64,000 bases of DNA, from the NCBI GenBank assembly GCA_022578965.1, contig MU400571.1, forward strand, positions 124,001 through 188,000, written 5' to 3'. Position numbers and translations under genes: made by a program. Below, piece by piece: positions 55,294 to 64,000 of the stretch. Origin of the DNA: Xylaria sp. FL1777. Its lineage: Eukaryota; Ascomycota; Sordariomycetes; Xylariales; Xylariaceae. The notes beneath the pieces are model-generated. The model was not told the origin of the DNA. It saw only the letters and a list, made by a program, of their open reading frames with translations, and did not search any database. Numbering within the stretch: position 1 is the stretch's first letter; each line of letters opens with the position of its first letter.

Positions 55294-57032
55294 ATGCCAC
55301 CCGCATCGCGTGGAGGCGAAAGGGCTGGAAGAGGCACTAGAGGTGCCAGGGGCGCCAGAGGGGGAAGCAGCCGCGGTGCCTCCCAGAGCACCACGCCCAG
55401 ACCATCATCAGACGACCTTCTGCCCTCATCTGAGACGCCTTCACATACCAACGATAAAAATGCAGACCACGGTGACAAGAGAGAGGCCCTAAGCGGGCGG
55501 CCCACTCCTGCCGGCTTGCGAACATCGCAGACACCAGCTACAACGTCACGTGGTGCCAGCCGCTTCAAGCCCAAAAACGTACGAAGAGATGAGGCCGAGC
55601 GTAAGAGGCTTGAGGAGGATAGAAGCCGCGATCTTGCATCCAAGATCAAGGCAGAGGAGCGTGAGCTACGGGCAGAAGAACGTAGAGCAAGACGGGGACG
55701 GGGGAGGGGAGGCATGTCTCGTGGTCTGGTTAGGCGCACAGTCACAGCGAGTGGGCCTTTCTCTGCGATCGCATCAGGTATGTTTTCTCTTCCGCGGAAT
55801 ATCCGTAGTGGCCCCATTTTCTTTTGGTGTGTACTAAATTCCGTGTAGAAAATGTTAAGGCAGATTCTGGTCATGGTGGGTGGGCGTCCGGCTCCAGTTT
55901 TGGGGGAGGGAATGCGCGAAATGCATTTAGACAGGATCCTGAGAACCGCGTTCGCTATCACCCCAGACGAGAACACGAAGCCAGGGTCAATATCGACCTT
56001 CTGAACGGGCTCACAGACGGCCATGCCCCAGACGGAACTCCTTTGTATCAGCCAACCCGTTATACCCACAAGTCTGTCGGCAACTTACCTGTCGGTTTAC
56101 ATCGAACATTGTATCAGGATCCCGAGGTTAAAGTCAAGACGCAGGCCGAACTTGAAGCAGAGGATCGCCAGTCCTCCGATGATGAGGGAAACTTGTTCGT
56201 TGATGCTCCAGTCGGAGATCCCCGCGATATCGGTATGGATAACGACAATGAAGTATGGCATGCCGCTCCGAAGAGCCAGATTCAGGTTAAGACCGAACCG
56301 AGCACAGAGGAAAATGGTGTAGATGTTGATATGGCCGATATTCCGGTGGCCCCAGAAGCCCCCCCTTCTCCAGAAGTAAGGAAGAAGCCCATTATTGACG
56401 AGAACGGCCTAGGTCCAGACACCATCTCCGAGAAAGCGAAACGCAAGGAGAAGAAGATCGCCGAGGACACAGAATTCATGTACTCAACAATGGATATGGA
56501 GGCTTTATTACGTAGTCTCAGCTTCACAGCTCCAGCCGAGGAAGAGGAAGGCCAGGGAAAAGACGATCAACTATTTATCTTCCAGTTGCCACCTATTCTC
56601 CCGCCTTTGATGAAACCCTCAAAGAGCCTGGACGGACAGCCTGAAACAATTGACCTCTCGTCGAGTGATAATGGACCGAAAGTTAAGTTCGAGGACGGTG
56701 TTGAACCAACGCGTCACAAGTCCGTAGGTCTTCCAGCCGAAGGAGGATTTATAGGAAGACTCAATGTGCGCAAGTCTGGTAAAGTTGAACTTGACTGGGG
56801 TGGTACCACTCTCAACCTCGGGATGGAAACGGAAACCGACTTCTTGACGACCGCAACCATTATCGAGCAAAAGGAGAACGTGGAGACCGCAGAGGAAAGC
56901 GCAGGGTTTGCCTATGGCATGGGTCAAGTCTTCGGCAAATTTGTGCTGGCACCTCCCTGCGAGGACGAAGATGAATGGGATCCAAACATCGACGACATCA
57001 TGCGTGTTGGTGGAGATGAAGACGCTATTTAA
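55294..57032 (+). CDS. rpc4: DNA-directed RNA polymerase III subunit RPC4 (Rpc53)
   Basis: The two exons (55294-55777, 55849-57032) give 555 aa. RPC4/Rpc53 pairs with Rpc37 in a TFIIF-like module that acts in Pol III initiation, termination and recycling. The N-terminal third is disordered and RG-rich (MPPASRGGERAGRGTRGARG), then highly charged with a helical KRLEEDRSRDLASKIKAEER stretch. The conserved C-terminal domain is unmistakable: DQLFIFQLPPILPP, GFIGRLNVRKSGKVELDWGG, LNLGMETETDFLTTATII and YGMGQVFGKFVLAPP. The single intron is phase 1 with a GTATGT donor and a GTAG acceptor. Confidence 0.93.
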
Positions 57033-58479
57033 TTCGATGCACCGGTCTCTAAGGACCCTCTTCCTCGTCCTTTCTCCTCCTAACTATTCTAAAGCGGCCC
57101 GGCCGAATCATTTGGCCTCTTCGAAGTGGTAACAACTTCCTTTACCATCTTAAGACTCATCATCCGAAGATGTTTCTCCCCCTATCTATAAACATGTCTA
57201 CTGGTACCTTCAGAAAGGTCCTTGCCCGTCCACATAAAAATATATCTACATATTCACCTAGGCATGTCCCTCTATAATCGTCTGAACATATGACGACCTG
57301 CCAAGGCGGATATGAACGTCCCTGCCCATCACAGAAATGGGTGTGTCCCCCACATGCGCAATGATGGTTGCAACTCCGCATAGGGAGATGGCCGAAGTAT
57401 GGGCAAATTATCCGTCCAGGATATGTCCAGGAACTATAGCAACACAAGCGCTAACCCTGATAGCCTGAATAAAGCAAAGGCATCAGCAATATTGGCTGCT
57501 ATGGGGAGCGAAATGTGCTTAGATAGTTTCTACGTACTACTGTATGGAGTACCATCTGAGTATGCTATTCTCATCGAGGCCTTGAATTTCTTTCCTCATC
57601 TCAGTTTCCGAACTCCTGCAGCTATCCATTCAGATGCTACAGGCACCCGTCGAAGTGTGGTGGTGAACTTGGTGTAGAGATGACTCGTTTTCGGCCACCC
57701 CCCTCAGAGTAGAGGAATCATCTCGATTGCCATGATATAACTATCCCTTGCCCTATGCAGGTTTTGGTGAGGGTCAAGAATAGCAATAAGAATGCGAAAA
57801 GTTGCGGAAATACTGTGCTAGCTTGAACCAAGGACGCATGGCCATCAGTCTATTCATAAAATAACTAGTAACCTGTCGGAACTCTACGTTCGCGGTTTCT
57901 TAGAGTGGACACTGCATGAGAGGCATGTTGATAGGCAGGTAATACGATATTTACTTTCATGACCAGTCTATGAGGCGAATGAGTATTGAATTCTGCTGCG
58001 ATGCACTGCGCGTCCAACAGGAGATATCTATGCACCCTAGACCATGCCTAGCCTAGCCTAGATATTAATAAAAACTATAATAAACATTTTACATTGCCTT
58101 CATCAACCCCCATCAAACGCCCTATATGCTCATGTTACAATACCACGAAGAATACATTTCCCCGAATGTAGAGGTCGACGATCCTCGGTGACCTTGCAGC
58201 CCAGTTGTTGTGTGAATTCCTTTTGCCTCCTTCGCCCAGAGATCCCTCTTCCTAACCTTTTATAACCAGTGTTGACATCAATATCATAGTACTGTTAAAT
58301 ATCACAGCGTTGTAAAACCTGTTTGCGGTTCCTGTTACAACGTGAAGAATGAAAAGAACTAAAGTCGCTTGTGAAACGAGATAATGTCCTCGTGACGAGA
58401 AAATATTCTTTGCAGAATGTGTCTATAATCGGTTTTCTTTTTTTCTTTTTTTTTTCCTCCACCAATTCGACTGGTTATA
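57033..58479. other. Convergent intergenic region
   Basis: 1.45 kb between convergent 3' ends. A cysteine-rich open frame on the minus strand (57160-57447) and an overlapping + frame (57399-57677) were considered and not accepted. A T-rich tract lies at about 58436-58456. Confidence 0.4.
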
Positions 58480-59922
58480 TCACGATCGTCGTGCCGGCCG
58501 TGAGGGCTTTGTGGTGCCCGCATTTCCAGGCCTGGTAAGCTCGATGGAAGAGCCGTCCGACTCTTGGTCGAGCCATGTACCGGCTACGTGAGGGTCCGAT
58601 AACGATCGAGGGGATTCGGTGCCGTTGATGAAGAACGTCTCGCTCTTGGTCTCCGTATTCCGCGTGCTAATTTGATCATGGAAAGTCAATGAATGTTCTC
58701 GCCTGCTGTATTCATCCGATGATAGGTCGAAGGCCTTGGGCATATGCGATATCTTATGTATGGGGAACCTCGACGTCGGCATTCCCGTAGTTGGCGATAC
58801 GGCGTGTGGAGTTGCGAGCTCAATGTCGACTAACGTCACGTCTTGGGGTCCAAACCCGGGCATCTTGCTTGACCGTTTTATACGTGAGCCTTGGTCTTGA
58901 CTTGGCGCACCAGTCCCGCGGCTACGTTCGCTATGTGTGAAACCTTTGATCTTCCATCGGCGAAGAAGTGGACGGATTGTTGCGAGGCTGGCGGCCGAGA
59001 TGGCGATACCTGGCTCGACAAGTGTCCAGATCATTGCATCTGTGCCGGCATCTTTTAAATTCGTTATCGTTAATAACTTCATGTATATCTCTATTGAGAA
59101 TAAGGTGAGTAATAGGACTTACGAAGGATATCTGACACGTCTGTTATGTCTGCTAAGAATTTTAATCGTATAAGAGTAGCGACACTAGCGAATACCCCCA
59201 AGCTCAGAACAGCAATGACGGAAAATTTTGCTTGAGATGTCATCTTAACCCGCCATATCATTGGTATGGGAAGAAGGGCATATAGCCAGTCTGACAAGAT
59301 AGTTAACGCACTCAGTGCATAGGCGGCTTTAACGATCTCATTCGCCGAGACACAATGGGATTTAGGGTCGCGTATAAGAATCGTATAGTCCCATTGTGCC
59401 GCAACAGGACTGCACTGGAAAATATTCCAGAAGAATAAGGCGAAGCTCCAAATTCCAACGACGACGATGCTGATCCCCAGTACCCATTTGTAGCTCGGTT
59501 GAGCAGCGAGGCGAAAGAGAAAGAGGCCAATGCTCAACTTTATCAACCACATATTGGAGACGTAAGACGCGGTAGCTAGAGCTTGATACTTGATGGCCTC
59601 GATCTCGTCGTGTTGAGAAAGCGATGTGTTATGCCTACCCAAGCCATAGGAGAGACCCACGAAGACGAATGAGCATGATACTGTGAAATTGGCCTATCCA
59701 AGTTTGACATCAGTGCCTGTAGATCAAAGTTAAGATATAGGAAGTGCCTACTAGACCAGCTAGCATCACCCAGTCATCACTTTGAAACGACCTAGTCATC
59801 CCAGCGCGTACATAGGTTCGCAAAGCCACTGATAGCCACGAAATGACGAGTGCTACAATGGCAGCAACTAGTAGACCGGTGCCATTGCTATCGGTAGGCG
59901 CATTTGGGTCCTGAGGCGCCAT
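58480..59922 (-). CDS. Rhodopsin-domain integral membrane protein (Pth11-like/SAT5-like)
   Basis: The three exons (59922-59752, 59693-59123, 59051-58480, minus strand) give 437 aa. Seven hydrophobic helices fit the fungal rhodopsin-domain family that includes Pth11-like receptors. Key blocks are SVALRTYVRAGMTRSFQSDDW (the R-Y-R...DD-W signature), LGRHNTSL, QALATASYVSNMWLIKLSIG, FLFRLA, FFWNIFQCSPVAAQWD and SDWLYALLPIPMIWRVKMT, ending with IWTLVEPGIAISAASLATIR before a 150-residue cytosolic tail rich in Ser, Thr and Arg. No CFEM domain is present. The family is greatly expanded in filamentous fungi, and ligands are mostly unknown. The acceptor of intron 2 is the least certain junction. Confidence 0.9.
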
Positions 59923-62900
59923 CGAATATTGTTGCTAATGAAGCGTCCATAAGATGTAGAGCATAGCCAAGACCACAGAAAGGAGACAGGAGAGAACTAG
60001 GATGGAGGTATTCGAAACTGTGCGTCATAGAGTAATCTCTATATAATTCCAAGAGCACGAGACCAGGGAGAGATGATGCGGACGAGCCTGAGCCTGCAAC
60101 CTGTGCAGGAAACGCCATGATGCTGGTATGCTCGTGCAGTCTCCATCGTTGGGACTCAACCTCCTACGCCACAGGGCATGGACTTCTGGTCCAGAACGAT
60201 ACAGGTACCGGTAACCCTGGTTCCCGATGTTAGTTCGAGAATGCAAGCCTTAGAAACCTTGTATGCGGCACAGCCTATTCTCGTCGAGCTTCACCAATGA
60301 TACATTGCTGGCCATGTACATACCCTTGTTCTTTCTAGAACAAGCTAAGCGTATCCCTCGATTCACTGTAGCCCACGAGCATTAATAATAGGAATCCAAC
60401 GGGAAGCTCCTCCGACATTTGTCGAGAAGCGAATGAATATTGACTTTACCTTTCTGTTTGTCTCCTCGCCCTACCTATACAGTAAGGCAATCATCCCGAC
60501 GGCACTGTTCGAAGGAGCTTACGGTATGCGTTACAGCAGCATTGTGATCACTTCCGCTGCCACCGTGACAAGGAGTTCAGAACACGGGAGTGTCAACGGG
60601 TGTCAGAATCCGCCTGGGTATCTCTACGTAGGATACCGGTTGTGTCGACAGCTTTCTGTCCTCTCATTGCTACTGTTAGGGGTTGGTGAGTCTAGTGTAG
60701 GTACGCTTGTGCCGCCGAATTGCAGGATTTCGGTAGCGAAGATTCCAGGAACGTGGGTCGCATTTGGGATAAATGAGAATTAGTCTGTCTGTCATCATCT
60801 GATATCTAGTATACTACACTGCACTGGATGCGCACAGATGCAAAGACAACATTGTGGCGTCCTGCCGAGCCATTGGTAGACGGACTAGATTTTCGAACCT
60901 GGGCGAATTGATAAAAATAGACTCGTCACATAGTAAAAAATTCACCGCTATCCTCGACTACCTACTTACTTGCTTACCTTACTGACTGTTCTCTTCATTG
61001 AGACGAGCTCCTACCAGCATCCATCATCATCATCATCTGGATTAGGTCGAAGTATCGGGTTAAAAATATGCGGCCTAGAAGTGATACAGATGCAACCTGC
61101 CTTCCTCTCCTTAGCACCCAAGTAAGATGAGAATCCTGGTGGTTCGGCTGAAGATCCGCGATCGACCAACAGGCAGAACCGGCAGGACGGACGAGACAAC
61201 GCCTAGGGACCCCGGTTCCATTTCGGACCATCCAAAAGGCCTCGACTGCAACGCCAACGCGACACTAGACTACTAGTAGCCACCATTGGCCTGTATCTAA
61301 GCCGGGGATATTGCTGCATCAAGTGTCTATATAAGCAACTAATAATCAGCCTGTGCGGAAGAAGTCTCCAGGGTCTGCCTGGGGTAGCAAATCTGCTCAC
61401 AGACACTTGCGACGCCGCTTCAACCCCATTCGATCCCTCGTACACTTCCTTGCTTCAATATAGGGCAGACGTATAGGCGTACATAATAGGTTGCGAATGA
61501 TGTACTATTTAGATCGATCGCGTATAGCACACGCTAGCTTGTATTAGAAGAAGAATCTGCGCGAAATGATAGCAACTGAAGAACGTCTCAGTCGAGCGAC
61601 TCCCGGTATATGAACACGTTCGAGTTGAATTGAATATACACGCTTCCCCTATCTAGTGAAGAAATCAACAGAGGTTCTAACCTGGTGGCTTAAAGTGGCG
61701 ATAGAATCTCTCCATCAGAGAAGCGTTCATTTCGATGGTATGACGCGTGGAGGGTTTCAAGTGTAGGCAGAACCATCTCTTAGACAATTCGGGGTTTATG
61801 CACGATGGTGGCCACCATGCTCTCTCCATACTAGTAAGTGTAGTAGCGTGGAGAGCTTACGTCGAGGAAACGGCAGCGGGCCGCCCAAACTGGCTGTGTT
61901 AGCGAAGAAGGAAATAGAAGACCGTTACGCCAGGGTGAGACATTTCCTGCAGTGCTTAGCCTCCCCCCATCACATCGCATCATCACACATGGGGAATTGT
62001 TGACGACAGCCCGTCCGAAGCAGAGCTGTTGCAATGCAATCCCAACGACCAACGTGGGCGAACTCGCTACACTTCCTTCCAGCCTAGCCGGTTGCACATT
62101 GTAGTATCCAAGCGACGGCCAATCCTACACCAGGCCCAAGTCATGTTGACAGCCTCCAGCTTGGTTCATTCAGCTTCAACCTTGGACGCGACGCGGGAAG
62201 TTTACCCGAGCCAGGCACGCATACCAGGCACGCATAATCGAGCCAATGCAAGCCATATCAACATAGACTACATACACGACTCATATGCAGGCACAGCGAG
62301 CAATTTGGAATGCCCATGCGAGCATTCCGCGCACTAGTAGTAGTAGCATTCATGCCACGCTATGCGTGGGCTTCAACTCCGTCACACGTGTGGCGTCCCT
62401 AACTAATACCTACTATCAGTAGATAGTTTGCCAAGAATAGAAGAGCTTCGGCACAATTCGCATACCTATCTACTAACAAAAAGCATATGGGATACGCTAG
62501 CGTTAGGTTAGAAGCAAATGTTGGTGTCGACAGCTTCGCAACTCCGAATCGGCCCTTTGCCGCTTCTTCTCTGAGATTGTCGAGAGGCGGGAGTCGAAGG
62601 CGCAACAGATTGCTACCAACTAGTGTAAAGCAGCACCCAAGAAGTGAATCTTACCAACATAACAAAACGGTGCACCGGCTCTAGGGTCCGGGGGCGCGGC
62701 ACGTGCCGTAAATTCCCGGCAGAATTCCGGTGTAACCCGATCATCACCCGTAGTGTTGTTTTCAACACCGAACCTCACCTGTTGTGTAAAATCGGGGATA
62801 TCGTGGACTTATATGGTGTTTTGTACTATGACGGGGTCCCACCACGATATAAAAATAAAATCCAAATGTGATCTGCTCAGAGTGACATAATGAGTCAATT

Positions 62901-63056
62901 AAGGCAGCTCGATCAAAAAGGGTCCGCTTGAGCCCCTCATTTCCCCGGAGTCCCGGTCACCCAGGTACGGACTTAGACCTAAATTAATCCATAATCTATC
63001 TCATCGAAGTGCAGGCGCGTAATGAACTGCCATCGGCATCTCTAAAGCGTCGAAGC
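59923..63056. promoter_or_regulatory. 3.1-kb divergent spacer, no gene recognised
   Basis: The stretch separates the Pth11-like gene (-) from kynurenine formamidase (+). Open frames such as 60433-60783 (+) and 62029-62337 (+) show no domain and no splice structure. CAT and TAG trinucleotide runs occur near 61020-61036 and 62334-62346. CACGT- and CCCCGG-type motifs occur close to the formamidase start, but no factor was assigned. Confidence 0.35.
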
Positions 63057-64000
63057 ATGGCGGCGTCCCTTAAATACACACTGCATCACTACGGCTCGCA
63101 GAATTGCCTCCAGAAGCTCGGGGTGTGGGAGGTAGACCCCTCACACAAGGGCAAATACTGGGTTATGTAAGACAAGACCGCCTCATTCCGCACCAAAGTG
63201 ACTCAATCAAGTTATCCTGATACAAAAATACGCCATCGGCTTTTGTTTATTCTGTGAAGTACTGAAACGACGTCATAGCTACATCCACGGCGGCGCATGG
63301 CGCGACCCGCGCGTCACGCACGAGACCTTCGCGCCGAGCATCGACTGGATCCTCAAGACATCGCCTGCAGCCACCAATAATGACGGTGACATCAAGGGTG
63401 GCTGCGGAGCGACAGCGATAGCCGGGTTCGCCTCCATCGACTACCGGCTAAGCCCACACCCGCAGTTCCCGCAGGACCCGGCAACAACGCCCGCAGACGA
63501 GTACCGCGGGGCGCGGCACCCAGACCACCTAGACGACGTGCGGTCGGCGCTGGTCTTCCTGCAGCGGACCTACGGCTTCGGGGGCGAGTACGTGCTGATC
63601 GGACACTCGGCAGGCGGGGCGCTGGCGTTCCAACTGCTGGCTACTTCGCCGACGGCCACGACCGCAGGGCATGACGCGCAAACGGAGCTGCCGGTGCTGC
63701 CCGCCGCCATAGTCAGCTTCGAGGGGCTGTACGACTTCACGGCCGTCGACGAGCGGTACGGCGGGGAGTACGCGCCGTTCTTCCGCGGCGCGTTCGGCGA
63801 GGATCCCGGGACCTGGGACGCCGCGGCGCCTATCAAGTTCGCCGGGAGCTACGCGGAGAGGTGGCGCGGTGGGGGGTTCGTCTTGCTTGCTTGGTCGCCG
63901 GACGATACCCTTGTCGACGAGCCCGAGGCGGACCACATGGCGCGGAGGTTAGGAGATCTCGATGGATTCGTGGAGGAGGGGGAGGAGGCGGCGCAGGGGA
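63057..64000 (+). CDS. bna7: Kynurenine formamidase (Bna7-like alpha/beta hydrolase), 3' end outside the window
   Basis: Exon 1 is 63057-63166; exon 2 starts at 63279 and is still open at the window end. The enzyme hydrolyses N-formylkynurenine to kynurenine and formate in tryptophan degradation and NAD synthesis. Exon 1 encodes MAASLKYTLHHYGSQNCLQK, typical of the fungal N-terminus. The junction restores VIYIHGGAWRDPRV with the HGGAW oxyanion motif. FASIDYRLSPHPQFPQD and HPDHLDDVRSALVFLQ follow, then the nucleophile serine in YVLIGHSAGGALAF and the acid-bearing LAWSPDDTLVDE near the end. The catalytic His is beyond the edge. The GC-rich coding sequence contrasts with the A/T-richer spacer. 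Confidence 0.9.

Noticed and set aside
57160..57447. Cysteine-rich 95-codon frame on the minus strand
   Set aside because: The cysteines have no regular spacing, there is no signal peptide, and it overlaps another open frame in a convergent 3' region. Most likely chance.
60433..60783. 116-codon + frame in the 3-kb spacer
   Set aside because: No domain, no signal peptide of good quality and no neighbouring exon; kept as unexplained spacer.
1..64000. CRISPR arrays, operons, phage genes or a secondary-metabolite cluster
   Set aside because: The genes are eukaryotic with spliceosomal introns, no direct-repeat/spacer array was seen, and no backbone enzyme (PKS, NRPS, terpene synthase) is present. 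The Pth11-like gene and peroxidase alone do not make a cluster.

Overview
The window is nuclear DNA of a filamentous ascomycete (Pezizomycotina, most likely Sordariomycetes). The genes carry short introns of about 50-120 nt with GTAAGT/GTGAGT-type donors and CTRAC-like branch points. The protein families are fungal: Ulp2-type SUMO protease, Pot1, Scc3, a rhodopsin-domain (Pth11-like) receptor, a WSC peroxidase and Met12-type MTHFR. The spacers are full of the CCTAGGTA/GGTACCTA palindromic motif common in this class. No phage, plasmid, CRISPR or bacterial feature was seen. I assembled the exon models by eye from reading frame, splice signals and protein conservation; total coding length was checked to be a multiple of three for every complete multi-exon gene.

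Layout. 1-6 kb: PQ-loop transporter (1179-2150) and a nuclear-looking protein with repeated Myb-like segments (4326-5846). 7-13 kb: Met12-type methylenetetrahydrofolate reductase (-) divergent from an Aro8-like aromatic aminotransferase (+). 13-19 kb: ribosomal protein L4 (-), a 429-bp MITE-like element with terminal inverted repeats and target duplication, an uncertain two-TM protein, a four-exon eIF1 gene (-) that is easy to miss because its exons are tiny, and an intron-containing tRNA-Glu(CTC). 18.7-21.7 kb has no recognisable gene. 21.7-25 kb: secreted haem peroxidase fused to four WSC domains.

27-36 kb: Ulp2-like SUMO protease (+), signal peptidase subunit Spc3 (-), Tom40 (-). 37-46 kb: 6-phosphofructo-2-kinase with a mutated phosphatase site (+), importin alpha (-), Pot1 (+). 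47-58 kb: cohesin Scc3 (-), ubiquitin C-terminal hydrolase (+), an ankyrin-repeat remnant (-), a 157-bp TA-flanked MITE, UreD (+), RNA polymerase III subunit RPC4 (+). 58-64 kb: Pth11-like membrane protein (-), a 3-kb spacer, and the 5' part of kynurenine formamidase (+), which runs off the window.

Most genes are single-copy housekeeping functions: translation, import into mitochondria, ER and nucleus, chromosome cohesion, telomere protection, SUMO and ubiquitin turnover, Pol III transcription, and amino-acid, folate, urea and tryptophan metabolism. They form no obvious cluster or pathway. The lineage-specific content is the WSC peroxidase, the Pth11-like receptor, the repeated-exon Myb-like protein and the two small transposon-derived elements.
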